Positions 32,616 through 41,765 of a DNA stretch of 64,000 nt are shown in pieces. Location of the stretch: NCBI GenBank assembly GCA_963974105.1, contig CAXBBG010000003.1:107211-171210 (forward strand), in the 5' to 3' direction. Both the position numbers and the translations under genes were made by a program. Under the pieces are notes generated by a model. The model had not been told where the DNA came from. It searched no databases and saw nothing but the letters and a program-made list of their open reading frames with translations. The first letter of the stretch is position 1, and the number at the start of each line of letters is the position of its first letter. Source of the DNA: UBA2136 sp963974105 (GTDB taxonomy: Bacteria; Pseudomonadota; Alphaproteobacteria; UBA2136).

Positions 32616-33077
32616 TTAAGATGAAAATTTTTCGTAATTTTCAGCCTTATGCGGAAAATTTTTAAACCTAGGCACAAATGGAAAATGATAAACCTTACCA
32701 TGCTTCCAAACCTTGTATGCCGCTACAAATAATAGCACCAATTCTCCAAGTAGTACCATCAACAAGGCGATAAATAAAAACAGAACAAAAGGATTGGCTA
32801 TTTCACCCTGCGCTTGAATATTGGTTTCTGTTAATTCACCAACATTCATCACGAGCGTAAAAATAAGAAGAACTTTATAAAGTAGAAATGTAGCTACGAG
32901 GTATAAAGTTTCTCGCGCTTGGTACCGCATAGCGAGAGTTGAATCCCTCATCAATGCAAGAATAAGCATCCAAACAATAACACCAACACCAAGATAAACA
33001 ACGCCTTGCATAGCAAGAAGACCCATAATCACAAGGGCAAAAGCCGTATTATTTGATAAAACACGCTCGGTAGACAT
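32616..33077 (-). CDS. Unknown membrane protein (153 aa)
   Basis: Not firmly recognised; about four TM helices (about 12-42 as a long hydrophobic pair, 57-77, 97-121), with RYQARETLYLVATFLLYK between them and a basic aromatic C-terminus (KVYHFPFVPRFKNFPHK). The layout recalls DUF4870/Tic20-like small membrane proteins, which is a weak resemblance. SD GGAGG about 9 bases before the ATG. It is transcribed away from the liu operon end and converges with the Trp-rich gene. Confidence 0.65.
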   Translation of the reverse strand: MSTERVLSNNTAFALVIMGLLAMQGVVYLGVGVIVWMLILALMRDSTLAMRYQARETLYLVATFLLYKVLLIFTLVMNVGELTETNIQAQGEIANPFVLFLFIALLMVLLGELVLLFVAAYKVWKHGKVYHFPFVPRFKNFPHKAENYEKFSS

Positions 33078-33168
33078 AAGGATGTCCTCCAGAAAGTAGA
33101 TAGAAAAAGGAAAGATATGTGTATTTCAAAGCAAAAAATAACACATTATCTTTAGAGTGAGAAGATAT

Positions 33169-34065
33169 TTACGCTGGTGCCATAGCTTTTGAAACTTTAG
33201 ATGCAGGAATACGCCCTAACCGCTCGCTTACATACCAAGCTGTTTCAACAACCTTCGTTATATCAACCCCTGTTTCATAACCAAGACCATTTAAGAGATA
33301 CACCACATCTTCTGTCGCCACATTTCCAGCGGCTCCTGGCGCATAAGGACAACCCCCTAAACCAGCAACGCTACTATCAATCACACGCACACCCGCTTCA
33401 AGAGCTGCATAAATATTTGCCAAAGCTTGACCATAGGTGTCATGAAAATGTACAGCTAATTTTTCAACAGGTATATGCGCTGTCAATTCAAATATAATGC
33501 GTTTAACTTGCGTTGGGTTGGCCACACCTGTGGTATCACCTAATGAAATTTCATAAGCACCCATTTGTGAAAGTTTACAAGCTACCTCAACAACTTTTTC
33601 TATATCGACCGCACCTTCATAAGGGCAGCCTGCCACACATGAGACATAACCGCGTACTTTGACGCCATCTTCAGCTGCACGCTCAAAAACAGATGCAAAG
33701 CGTTCAAAGCTTTCGTCGATAGAGCAATTTATATTTTTTTGTGAAAATGTTTCCGATGCTGCTGCAAACACAGCCACTTCTTTCGCTCCCGCCGCCACTG
33801 CGTTTTCATAACCTTTTAAGTTAGGCACTAAAACAGGTAAATCTAGACCTTCTTTAATAAGTTCTAAACCTTCCATCACATAAGTTGTGTCTGCCATTTG
33901 AGGCACGGCCTTAGATGAAACAAAAGCGCCAATTTCAATATGCTTTAGCCCTGCATTTTTCAAACGTCGTATCAGTTCAACTTTTTCCTTAGATGTAATT
34001 TGAACCACTTCATTTTGCAGTCCATCACGCGGACCTACTTCTACAATTTTTACAAAATCTAACAT
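33169..34065 (-). CDS. liuE: Hydroxymethylglutaryl-CoA lyase
   Basis: 298 residues, TIM-barrel HMGL family: cleaves HMG-CoA to acetoacetate and acetyl-CoA, the last step of leucine breakdown. Seen: N-terminal VEVGPRDGLQNE, SCVAGCPYEG, metal/substrate HFHDTYGQALANI, and the catalytic-loop signature GLGGCPYAPGAAGNVATED. The start at 34065 overlaps the liuD stop (TAATG) and has AAGGG 8 bases before it; an ATG three codons further up lies inside liuD. Last gene of liuBCDE. Confidence 0.95.
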   Translation of the reverse strand: MLDFVKIVEVGPRDGLQNEVVQITSKEKVELIRRLKNAGLKHIEIGAFVSSKAVPQMADTTYVMEGLELIKEGLDLPVLVPNLKGYENAVAAGAKEVAVFAAASETFSQKNINCSIDESFERFASVFERAAEDGVKVRGYVSCVAGCPYEGAVDIEKVVEVACKLSQMGAYEISLGDTTGVANPTQVKRIIFELTAHIPVEKLAVHFHDTYGQALANIYAALEAGVRVIDSSVAGLGGCPYAPGAAGNVATEDVVYLLNGLGYETGVDITKVVETAWYVSERLGRIPASKVSKAMAPA

Positions 34066-36032
34066 TACAAACACCCTTCAAATTTTACAAGTAAGGCGCC
34101 TTGCGCGACTTGTTCACCTTGTTTAAATAGAATGTCCTCAATCACACCTGCATGTGGCGCTGTGAATGTCTGTTCCATTTTCATGGCTTCCATTACAACA
34201 AGCTCGTCGCCTATTTTCACTTTTTGCCCTTTTTTAACCAAAATTTTTGTCAGTGTGCCTGGCATAGAAGCACATAAAGCACCGCTATCGTCTAGGTTAT
34301 CTAACCCTTTGTGCGCTATGTCATCAAGAGTTAATTCATAAGAATGCCCTTCTAGCATCACCGTTAAAACACCGTTATTTTCGTAAACGTCTCCGCCAAT
34401 AAAATCAATACCTACGTCACCCACTTCTTCTGGCAGCTCAATGTCAATATCGTCTGCTTTATATGTTATAAAAATATCAAAAGATTCTTCTGTGTCTTTT
34501 AAAGTGATTTTTTCACGGTAGTGGTTATTCATGCGCCAACCATCCACATCGTTCCACGGGGATGTGGCATCACTATGATTATGATACGCCGATTCTTCTG
34601 CTTCAAAACGCTGCTCTAAAATATAATTTACAGCTAAAGCTATGGCTTCTGAGGGTGTACGTTCTTTATTTAAAGCAAGGTTATGCGCCTCTGTTTCCAT
34701 AAAACCTGTATTAAAATGTCCTGATGCAAAAGTTTCATTCGCGACAATAGATTTCAAAAGTTTATTATTGGTTTTAACGCCTGCAATTTGAATATCGCTT
34801 AGTGCGTCGTGCATAATATCAAGCGCCTCGTCACGGTCTTCGCCCCATACAATAATTTTAGCCAGCATAGCATCATAGTAAGGAGAAACATCTCCCCCCT
34901 CTTCAATGCCTGTGTCCACACGTACAAATGTGTTTTCCTCTGGCCATTCTAATAGATCAATATGCCCTGTTGATGGTGCAAAATTATTTTCAGGATCTTC
35001 TGCGTAAAGGCGTGCTTCAAAGCTATGCCCTGTGCAAATAATATTTTCTTGAATACGTGGCAATGGCGCGCCCGCTGCCACCACAAACTGCCAAGCAACA
35101 AGGTCTTCGCCTGTTATCATTTCTGTAACTGGATGCTCAACTTGCAAACGTGTGTTCATTTCCATAAAGTAAAATGACCCATCACTATCTAGTAAAAACT
35201 CAACCGTACCTGCACCTTCATAGCCCACTGCTTTCGCAGCTTCAATGGCAGCTGTTGTCATGGCACTGCGTTGTTCGTTTGTAAAGTTTGGCGCAGGTGC
35301 TTCTTCTATAACTTTTTGATGACGACGCTGAACAGTACAATCACGTTCATACAAATGCACGACATTGCCGTGACTATCGGCAAAAATTTGTACTTCTATA
35401 TGTCTTGGTTCACGTAGATATTTTTCTATGAGAACATCCGCGCTCCCAAATGACTTTGCGCCTTCGCTACGTGCTTCATTTAATGCTGTTTCAAAGTTTT
35501 TCATATCTTCTACAAGACGCATACCGCGCCCACCACCGCCATGTGTTGCCTTAATAAGAAATGGTGTACCAATTTTTTGAGCTTCAGCCTTTAATACTTT
35601 GTCACTTTGGTCTTTACCGTAATAGCCAGGCACAACAGGCACCCCCGCTTTAACCATAATTTCTTTAGCCGATGACTTTGAACCCATCAATTCTATCGTT
35701 TGAGCGCTAGGGCCAATAAATTTAATGTCATGTGCCTCACATTTTCGTGCAAAGTCCGCATTTTCACTTAAAAAGCCATAACCAGGGTGAATGGCTTGTA
35801 CGCCATTACGCAGGGCAATATCAATAATTTTATCGCCGTCCATGTATGTTTCTGCGGCAGTATGCCCACCAATACGCACAGCCATATCAGCCATTTTTAC
35901 ATGGCGACTGGCACAGTCTGCGTCAGAATATATAGCCACTGTGGCAATATCCATATCTTGTGCCGCCTCTATAATACGACAGGCAATTTCACCACGGTTT
36001 GCAATAAGTAAACGTTCAAAGGGACGATTCAT
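34065..36032 (-). CDS. liuD: Methylcrotonyl-CoA carboxylase alpha subunit (biotin carboxylase + biotin carrier)
   Basis: 655 residues. Biotin carboxylase domain about 1-450 (FERLLIANRGEIACRI; GGGGRGMRLV ATP-binding glycine loop; EMNTRLQVEHPVTE), a linker/BT domain, and a C-terminal biotinyl domain with EAMKMEQ, the Lys being biotinylated. Start at 36032 chosen for AAGGA 8 bases upstream and MNRPFERLLIANRG; a further in-frame ATG overlaps liuC. Acts with the liuB product; assignment to methylcrotonyl-CoA over propionyl- or geranyl-CoA rests on the liuC and liuE neighbours. Confidence 0.93.
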   Translation of the reverse strand: MNRPFERLLIANRGEIACRIIEAAQDMDIATVAIYSDADCASRHVKMADMAVRIGGHTAAETYMDGDKIIDIALRNGVQAIHPGYGFLSENADFARKCEAHDIKFIGPSAQTIELMGSKSSAKEIMVKAGVPVVPGYYGKDQSDKVLKAEAQKIGTPFLIKATHGGGGRGMRLVEDMKNFETALNEARSEGAKSFGSADVLIEKYLREPRHIEVQIFADSHGNVVHLYERDCTVQRRHQKVIEEAPAPNFTNEQRSAMTTAAIEAAKAVGYEGAGTVEFLLDSDGSFYFMEMNTRLQVEHPVTEMITGEDLVAWQFVVAAGAPLPRIQENIICTGHSFEARLYAEDPENNFAPSTGHIDLLEWPEENTFVRVDTGIEEGGDVSPYYDAMLAKIIVWGEDRDEALDIMHDALSDIQIAGVKTNNKLLKSIVANETFASGHFNTGFMETEAHNLALNKERTPSEAIALAVNYILEQRFEAEESAYHNHSDATSPWNDVDGWRMNNHYREKITLKDTEESFDIFITYKADDIDIELPEEVGDVGIDFIGGDVYENNGVLTVMLEGHSYELTLDDIAHKGLDNLDDSGALCASMPGTLTKILVKKGQKVKIGDELVVMEAMKMEQTFTAPHAGVIEDILFKQGEQVAQGALLVKFEGCL

Positions 36033-36037
36033 TTTTA

Positions 36038-36823
36038 TTATCCTTTTATCCAATTAGGTTGACGCTTTTCTAGGAAAGAAGAAATTCCCTCTTTACCTTC
36101 CAAGCTGGCACGGCGGTTCGCTATCCACTCGGCTGTATGCGCTAATGTGTCATCGTCTATCGATGCCTCACCCACAACATCTGCCAATTGTTTTGCAAGC
36201 GCCATTGCACCCGGTGCGTTATTTAAAATAGCCTTTATAATATCACCAAGCATAACATTTGCGTCTGCCATATTCACAACCACATCATGCACAAGATTGA
36301 TATCCATTGCCTTTTGCGCTGTGAAAACTTCTGCTGTTTGCGCATAGCGTTTCATATGCCTTGCCCCCATTGCACGCACAACATATGGAGAAATAACGGC
36401 AGGGATAAGACCAAGCTTCACTTCGCTTAAACAAAAACGTGTATCTTCTAAAGCAATAACGATGTCACAAGCCGCAACAACGCCAACACCACCGCCAAAA
36501 ACATGACCATGCACAACGGCAATGGTTGGTTTGCTAAAGCTATGCAATACATAAAGCATTTCTGCCAAATGCTCTGCATCCTTGGTATTTTCTTCCAAGG
36601 TATAATCGGCTGTGCGCTTCATCCAATTTAAGTCACCACCTGCACAAAAGCTTTTTCCTTCGCCTTTTAAAACTAAGGCACATACATCTTTATCCGCTTC
36701 TACGATGCCAAAAGCCTTTATTAAATCGGCAATCGTATCTTCATCAAAGGCGTTATGTACCTCTGCGCGGTTTAGCGTAATGTAGGCAATATAGTCTTTT
36801 ATTTCTAATATAATATTTTTCAT
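36038..36823 (-). CDS. liuC: Enoyl-CoA hydratase, probable methylglutaconyl-CoA hydratase
   Basis: 261 residues, crotonase fold. Oxyanion-hole segments GEGKSFCAGGDLNWMKR (about 51-67) and HGHVFGGGVGVVAACDIVIA (about 104-123), catalytic Glu region in FCLSEVKLGLIPAVISPYV. Hydrates methylglutaconyl-CoA to HMG-CoA by pathway context. The start lacks a clear SD; it lies 37 bases after liuB, so coupling is likely. Five bases separate its stop from the liuD ATG. Confidence 0.92.
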   Translation of the reverse strand: MKNIILEIKDYIAYITLNRAEVHNAFDEDTIADLIKAFGIVEADKDVCALVLKGEGKSFCAGGDLNWMKRTADYTLEENTKDAEHLAEMLYVLHSFSKPTIAVVHGHVFGGGVGVVAACDIVIALEDTRFCLSEVKLGLIPAVISPYVVRAMGARHMKRYAQTAEVFTAQKAMDINLVHDVVVNMADANVMLGDIIKAILNNAPGAMALAKQLADVVGEASIDDDTLAHTAEWIANRRASLEGKEGISSFLEKRQPNWIKG

Positions 36824-36860
36824 TTATGTAACGACTTTTCATATAAGTGGTTGTTAAAAA

Positions 36861-38468
36861 TTACATGCGGAAGATGCCAAAGTTCGTATCTTCTATTGGT
36901 GCGTTTAATGATGCAGAAATAGACAAGCCTAAAACTTTACGCGTATCTTTAGGGTCAATAATACCATCGTCCCACAGCCTTGCTGTGGCGTAATAAGGTG
37001 AGCCTTGTGTTTCATAGTCTGCAATGGTTTTTTCCATAAAGGCTTTCTCTTCTTTTGTCGGCCATTTTTCGCCTTTAAGCGCCATGGTATCTTTTTTTAC
37101 AGTTGCTAGAACATTGGCTGCTTGTTCACCACCCATCACGCTAATACGGCTATTGGGCCACGTAAACATAAAGCGTGGATTATAAGCACGACCACACATG
37201 GCATAATTACCTGCACCAAAAGACCCACCTACAACAACTGTAAACTTAGGTACGTTGGTTGAAGCCACAGCCGTCACCATTTTAGCGCCTGCTCGTGCAA
37301 TACCCGCATTTTCATAGTCTTTACCAACCATAAACCCTGTAATATTTTGTAAGAAAACCAGTGGGATTTTGCGTTTAGAGCAAAGCTCTACAAAATGAGC
37401 CCCCTTTTGGGCCGATTCTGCAAATAAAATACCGTTATTCGCAATAATACCCACAGGGTAACCATAAATATGTGCAAAACCACAAATAAGTGTCGTGCCA
37501 TAATGTGCTTTAAATTCATCAAAAGAACTACCGTCTACAATACGTGCAATCAATTCATGGGCATCATAAGGTGTTTTAAGATCTGTTGGAATGAGGTTAT
37601 AAAGTTCTTCGCTGTCATAAAGTGGTGCTTGAATTTCTTGAACACTTAAATTTACAAATTTTTCACGGCTTAAGTTTTTAACGCAGCGACGTGCCAATAA
37701 CAACGCATGGTCATCATTTTCTGCCAAATGGTCTGTAACGCCTGAAACTTTACAATGCATTTCAGCACCCCCTAAGTCTTCTGCACTCACTTCTTCGCCT
37801 GTAGCCGCCTTAACAAGTGGTGGCCCACCCAAAAAGATGGTGCCTTGATTTTTTACAATAATAGCTTCGTCACACATAGCAGGAACATAAGCACCGCCAG
37901 CCGTACAACTGCCCATAACGACTGCAATTTGTGGAATATTGAGCGCACTCATGCGTGCCTGATTATAAAAAATTCGACCAAAATGTTCTTTATCTGGAAA
38001 TACTTCGTCTTGTAACGGTAAAAATGCACCGCCGCTGTCTGCAAGGTAAACACAAGGTAGATGGTTTTGCATCGCAATTTCCTGTGCACGTAAATGCTTT
38101 TTAACCGTCATCGGGAAATACGTTCCACCTTTAACAGTAGCATCATTCGCCACAATCATACATTCGATACCTTCTATGCGACCAATACCTGCCACAATAC
38201 CTGCTGAAGCAATGTTATCGCCATACATATCATCTGCGGCTAAAGCGTTCACCTCTAAAAAAGGAGATCCCGCATCTATCAAAGCATTGATACGCTCACG
38301 TACTGGCAATTTACCACGTGCAATATGCTTCTCCATATACTTTTCGCCGCCACCTAAATGTAATTTCTCTGACTTTGCTTCAAGTTCAGCAACCAAACCA
38401 CGCATATGCGCTTCATTTTTAAGAGAAGTTTCACTTGTTAAGTTCAAACGTGTTTCTATTACAGACAT
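36861..38468 (-). CDS. liuB: Methylcrotonyl-CoA carboxylase beta subunit (carboxyltransferase)
   Basis: 535 residues, normal family length. Carboxyltransferase N- and C-domains with GGGEKYMEKHIARGKLPVRERI at the start, GSCTAGGAYVPAMCDEAIIVKNQGTIFLGGPPLVKAATGE in the acyl-CoA site, and FGAGNYAMCGRAYNPRFMFTWPNS in the carboxybiotin site. First gene of liuBCDE; no isovaleryl-CoA dehydrogenase (liuA) or MerR regulator (liuR) precedes it. RlpA-like gene is divergent 200 bases away. Confidence 0.94.
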   Translation of the reverse strand: MSVIETRLNLTSETSLKNEAHMRGLVAELEAKSEKLHLGGGEKYMEKHIARGKLPVRERINALIDAGSPFLEVNALAADDMYGDNIASAGIVAGIGRIEGIECMIVANDATVKGGTYFPMTVKKHLRAQEIAMQNHLPCVYLADSGGAFLPLQDEVFPDKEHFGRIFYNQARMSALNIPQIAVVMGSCTAGGAYVPAMCDEAIIVKNQGTIFLGGPPLVKAATGEEVSAEDLGGAEMHCKVSGVTDHLAENDDHALLLARRCVKNLSREKFVNLSVQEIQAPLYDSEELYNLIPTDLKTPYDAHELIARIVDGSSFDEFKAHYGTTLICGFAHIYGYPVGIIANNGILFAESAQKGAHFVELCSKRKIPLVFLQNITGFMVGKDYENAGIARAGAKMVTAVASTNVPKFTVVVGGSFGAGNYAMCGRAYNPRFMFTWPNSRISVMGGEQAANVLATVKKDTMALKGEKWPTKEEKAFMEKTIADYETQGSPYYATARLWDDGIIDPKDTRKVLGLSISASLNAPIEDTNFGIFRM

Positions 38469-38682
38469 TTTATTTTTGTTCTTTCATTATCAATGAGCCT
38501 TAAAATATTAACACAATCTCTATTATTCCCCAAATCCCATAATTATAAAAAACACTATGTTTTTAGCCATTTAGAGAAAAACCGTGACCTATTTGCATAA
38601 AAAATATGCAGTTTAGACTTGACCTTCTTGAAAAAAAGCTTATTTATCTACAACACACAGAAATTATACAGGTTATAAATTG

Positions 38683-39249
38683 ATGAAAAAAATGTTAAGT
38701 ATTTTATTTATAAGTGCAATTACAATTGCAACTTCTAATGCGTACGCTGCATGTAAAATCAAATATAATGAAAATGGCGAAGAAATCGCCTACCTCGAGA
38801 AATCCTACCCGCAAGCTTCAAAGCGCCGATATTTTATGAAAGGTGCAAGCTACACCCCACTTAAACGAGATAAAATTAAAAACTTTACACAAACAGGGCA
38901 AGCATCATGGTACGGCCGCCCTTTTCATGGACGCAAAACAGCCAGCGGTGAAGTTTACAACATGTTTGACTACACTGCCGCTCACCCAACTCTCCCTATC
39001 CCATCATGCGTCAAAATTACAAATACAAAGAATGGCAAAAGCGTTATTGTGCGTGTAAATGACCGAGGACCTTTTAAAAGTGACCTTGGTACCGACACAT
39101 CAAACAGAATTATAGACCTTTCTTTAAAGGCAGCCGTCGCATTAGACTTTAGAAAAGAGGGTATAACAGACGTCACACTTGAGGTTTTACCAACTGTTAA
39201 ATACGTAGCATCAATAAAAGCTGAAAATATTATTGCATTAAACCAATAG
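38683..39249 (+). CDS. rlpA: RlpA-like double-psi beta-barrel septal/lytic protein
   Basis: 188 residues with a signal peptide (MKKMLSILFISAITIATSNAYA). The RlpA domain (about 65-165) has GQASWYGRPFHGRKTASGEVYNM, TAAHPTLPIPSCVKITN and RVNDRGPF with the catalytic Asp, then NRIIDLSLKAAVALDF. RlpA acts on peptidoglycan lacking stem peptides at septa. The SPOR domain of the E. coli protein is missing, so it is the short form. The cysteine just after the signal (AYAAC) is not a good lipobox. Start at ATG 38683; an in-frame TTG precedes it by one codon. Confidence 0.9.
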   Translation: MKKMLSILFISAITIATSNAYAACKIKYNENGEEIAYLEKSYPQASKRRYFMKGASYTPLKRDKIKNFTQTGQASWYGRPFHGRKTASGEVYNMFDYTAAHPTLPIPSCVKITNTKNGKSVIVRVNDRGPFKSDLGTDTSNRIIDLSLKAAVALDFRKEGITDVTLEVLPTVKYVASIKAENIIALNQ

Positions 39250-39259
39250 CGGCTTAAAA

Positions 39260-39547
39260 CTACAGGCGACCAGAAAGAGATTTAAGAACAAGCTCTGCTT
39301 CAATTAAAGGCGCAACAACCAAACCACACCAATGAATTTTACCTTGCTTGGTACGTTCAATCAAACCAGCCTTCTCAAGAACCTTTAAATGCTTAGAAAC
39401 AGCTGCAAGTGACATATCATAAGGTTCCGCAAGTTCACTCACAGAAAACTCTTCCTCTTTAATGCGACGAAGTATAGAGCGGCGCGTTGCGTCACTTAGT
39501 GCATGAAAGATGCGATTCATATCAATTTTTTTGTCATATTCAACCAT
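39260..39547 (-). CDS. ArsR-family winged-helix regulator
   Basis: 95 residues. Classic ArsR/SmtB core: FHALSDATRRSILRRI, helix-turn-helix VSELAEPYDMSLAAVSKHLKVLEKAGLIERTKQGK, ending before any long dimer tail. No metal-binding CxC or His pair is seen in the recognition helix region, so the signal is unknown. A consensus TTGACA (complement of 39578-39583) lies about 35 bases upstream of the start. It converges with rlpA (about 10 bases apart); its target is not evident. Confidence 0.9.
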   Translation of the reverse strand: MVEYDKKIDMNRIFHALSDATRRSILRRIKEEEFSVSELAEPYDMSLAAVSKHLKVLEKAGLIERTKQGKIHWCGLVVAPLIEAELVLKSLSGRL

Positions 39548-39705
39548 GGAGTTAAGCTTAGACGCGTTGTCTCACACTGTCAATATAGCAATATCATTTG
39601 AAAATAGGGCTATGTGCTTTTTTGCAACGATTTCATACAACCACAACATATAATAAGAAAATACCTCTAAAATACATAGGATTTCAACGTGTCTTAAAAA
39701 CAACA

Positions 39706-39726
39706 AAGGGCGCATAAAGCGCCCTT
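39706..39726 (-). terminator. Terminator of the diguanylate cyclase gene
   Basis: Perfect 8-bp stem AAGGGCGC / GCGCCCTT; on the minus strand it is followed by TGTTGTTTTT. Confidence 0.8.
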
Positions 39727-39745
39727 CTCATCCCGTAGGTTGTTT

Positions 39746-40570
39746 TTACGAGTAGAATCGATAAGCATTCTTACCACCCTGCTTCGCCGCATACATCGCC
39801 TCATCGGCACAGTTAATAATACCTTCACTGTCTTCAGCATCTTTAGGGAACATACCAATACCAATACTTGCACCCATACGGATACGGTTACCGTCAATCC
39901 ACATTGGTGTACCAACCATTTCTAAAACTTTATCGGCACGCTCTTTTAAAACCTCTTCATCTTCAAGGCCTTTAAACAGAATAACAAACTCATCACCACC
40001 AATACGTGAAACAATATCACTTTCCCTCGTACAAGCCGTCATACGTTCCGCCACAATTTTCAAAGCTTCATCACCAGCATCATGACCATATTCGTCATTG
40101 ATTGGCTTAAAACCATCTAGGTCAATAAACATAACTGCCAAAGGTACTTTTTGATCAATATAGTGATCTAGCCTTTGCATAATATAACGACGATTCGCAA
40201 GACCTGTTAACGGGTCTTCATTTGCGTCACGAATTGCTTTATCACGGTCCATTAAACCATTGATAGCCTCAGCCAAGGGAACAAATTCATCCTTTCGACC
40301 TAAAATAAGCGGGTCACGTTTTTCACCATGTTCGACCGCGCGGGCATTCGAAACAAGCTTACGTAAAACAGATTTAATATCTTCACTCAAATAACGCGCA
40401 AAGTAAAAAGCAACCCCCATAACCAACAATGCAGATACAGTAAGCGGTGCCCATAAATATTTAACACCATAAGGTGTCATACGAATAGCGATATAATTAA
40501 ACGCCTGCAACACCAAAATAAACGTCGCAAATACACCTAAAAACCTTGCAATGAGTGATTGAAATTTCAC
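39746..40570 (-). CDS. Membrane-bound diguanylate cyclase (GGDEF)
   Basis: 274 residues; makes cyclic di-GMP. Two TM helices at about 8-28 and 37-60, a short linker resembling a HAMP stub (RKLVSNARAVEHGEKRD), and a GGDEF domain about 105-273 with DPLTGLANRRYI, DLDGFKPINDEYGHDAGD and an intact RIGGDEF. The upstream RESD five residues before it is a product-inhibition I-site. No separate sensor domain. GTG start with AAAAGGG about 8 bases upstream. Monocistronic, with its own terminator. Confidence 0.94.
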   Translation of the reverse strand: MKFQSLIARFLGVFATFILVLQAFNYIAIRMTPYGVKYLWAPLTVSALLVMGVAFYFARYLSEDIKSVLRKLVSNARAVEHGEKRDPLILGRKDEFVPLAEAINGLMDRDKAIRDANEDPLTGLANRRYIMQRLDHYIDQKVPLAVMFIDLDGFKPINDEYGHDAGDEALKIVAERMTACTRESDIVSRIGGDEFVILFKGLEDEEVLKERADKVLEMVGTPMWIDGNRIRMGASIGIGMFPKDAEDSEGIINCADEAMYAAKQGGKNAYRFYS

Positions 40571-40843
40571 GGTTAACCCTTTTATGTTCTATTGCTTTAT
40601 TAAATTGAGCATCCAACACATATTATATGTAGAATACTTACATTCTACTAAACTATCAGATTCTTGATATATTAGAAAGGTAGACAGAATATTCATTGTT
40701 ATAATTCTAGGCAATTAAAAGCAACCCTGCGACATTAAAACAACTTCCATAACCATTTTAGGATTGCCTTAAGACTCAAATCATTGTTATTATCCAAAAA
40801 TAAAGACACACATACCCTTTTACGCCCACTTCGAGGTGCAAGC

Positions 40844-41143
40844 ATGCAAAACTTACCTGACGGCTATTTCATTGGCCAACTTTACCAAAGAAAAGTTGCT
40901 CATTTTTACTTTATCAGTATCAAAAATAACAGGATCATTGCCGTTAATAAACCTAAAGGCAGATCATTTAATGAAATATATCTGCAAGTGAATCACGGTC
41001 ACATGGTTCCTTGTGCACATATAAACATTGAACACTGTAAATTACTATGGGACCAAGTCCCTGACGACTTACCTCGTGTAAAAAATATTGTCATTGTAGC
41101 TAAAAAAGAAGACCGTAAAACGGTCACAGAAGCATTTAAATAG
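40844..41143 (+). CDS. Unknown protein (99 aa)
   Basis: Not recognised. Beta-rich first half (GYFIGQLYQRKVAHFYFISIKNNRIIAVN), then NHGHMVPCAHINIEHCKLLWDQVPDDL and a Lys-rich C-terminus. Start at ATG 40844 with GAGGTG about 8 bases upstream; the frame is open to a TTG at 40784 that would add 20 basic residues. It ends before a strong terminator. Upstream lies 270 bases with a small inverted repeat (GTAGAAT / ATTCTAC at 40629-40648) and no gene. Confidence 0.55.
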   Translation: MQNLPDGYFIGQLYQRKVAHFYFISIKNNRIIAVNKPKGRSFNEIYLQVNHGHMVPCAHINIEHCKLLWDQVPDDLPRVKNIVIVAKKEDRKTVTEAFK

Positions 41144-41160
41144 ATAAACAAATCAAGCGA

Positions 41161-41196
41161 AAAAACCTCTGCATTAAATGCTGGGGTTTTTATTTT
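41161..41196 (+). terminator. Terminator overlapping the end of a convergent gene
   Basis: Imperfect long stem (AAAAACCTC...GGGGTTTTT with internal TGCATT / AAATGC) followed by TATTTTT. Its right arm overlaps the stop codon of the minus-strand gene ending at 41190. Confidence 0.75.
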
Positions 41197-41666
41197 TGGG
41201 AAATAAGGTAACCACCGCAATCGTCAGCAACTTGAGCAATCAATTCAGGCAGTTCATACATAGGAAATGCAGCGTGATAGGTATAAAAACCACCGTCTTC
41301 CTCAGCGTATATAGGCTCATAAGCGGCCACAAGCGTTGCCTCTGGTTTTAGAAAATACGAAACCTGCATAGGAGAGTATTCCATTTCAAAACCAAACCCA
41401 CTTCCAGACCCTTCTAAGTCAAATCCTGTAAAACGTGCTGTATTTAATTGAAGTTCAGGCGCATTTTTAAGTGGCACATCACTTACCAAACGAAAATGAA
41501 CACGATTAAAGCTTATAGACGCATCCGTCGACAACGTAATATCAGCACTTGTGCCAGTAATACGACAGTCATTTACCTGCCAAAAAGAGCTATCTGCTTG
41601 CGCAGACCCCACCAATAAAAAAGCAGTTGAAGTACAAAGCGTTAGCAAAGTTATCTTTTGTTTCAT
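41190..41666 (-). CDS. Secreted protein of unknown function (158 aa)
   Basis: Not recognised. Signal peptide MKQKITLLTLCTSTAFLLVGSAQA, then a beta-rich mature domain with a probable disulfide between the Cys in NDCRIT and that in DDCGGY, and many Phe/Tyr residues. The frame extends 10 codons upstream but the ATG at 41666 begins the signal peptide properly. It is divergent from the ALDH gene by 100 bases and overlaps the terminator of its convergent neighbour. Confidence 0.7.
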   Translation of the reverse strand: MKQKITLLTLCTSTAFLLVGSAQADSSFWQVNDCRITGTSADITLSTDASISFNRVHFRLVSDVPLKNAPELQLNTARFTGFDLEGSGSGFGFEMEYSPMQVSYFLKPEATLVAAYEPIYAEEDGGFYTYHAAFPMYELPELIAQVADDCGGYLISQK

Positions 41667-41765
41667 GCTTAAAATCAACATTGGTTTTGGCTGCATTCTG
41701 TGTTATTTTTATTGGGCGTATTTTATAACGCTCTAATAAGATAAAGCAATAAAAGGAATAATATC

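Noticed and set aside
39260..39547. Metal-sensing ArsR (arsenic or zinc operon)
   Set aside because: No Cys pair or His/Asp metal site is seen and no metal transport gene adjoins it.
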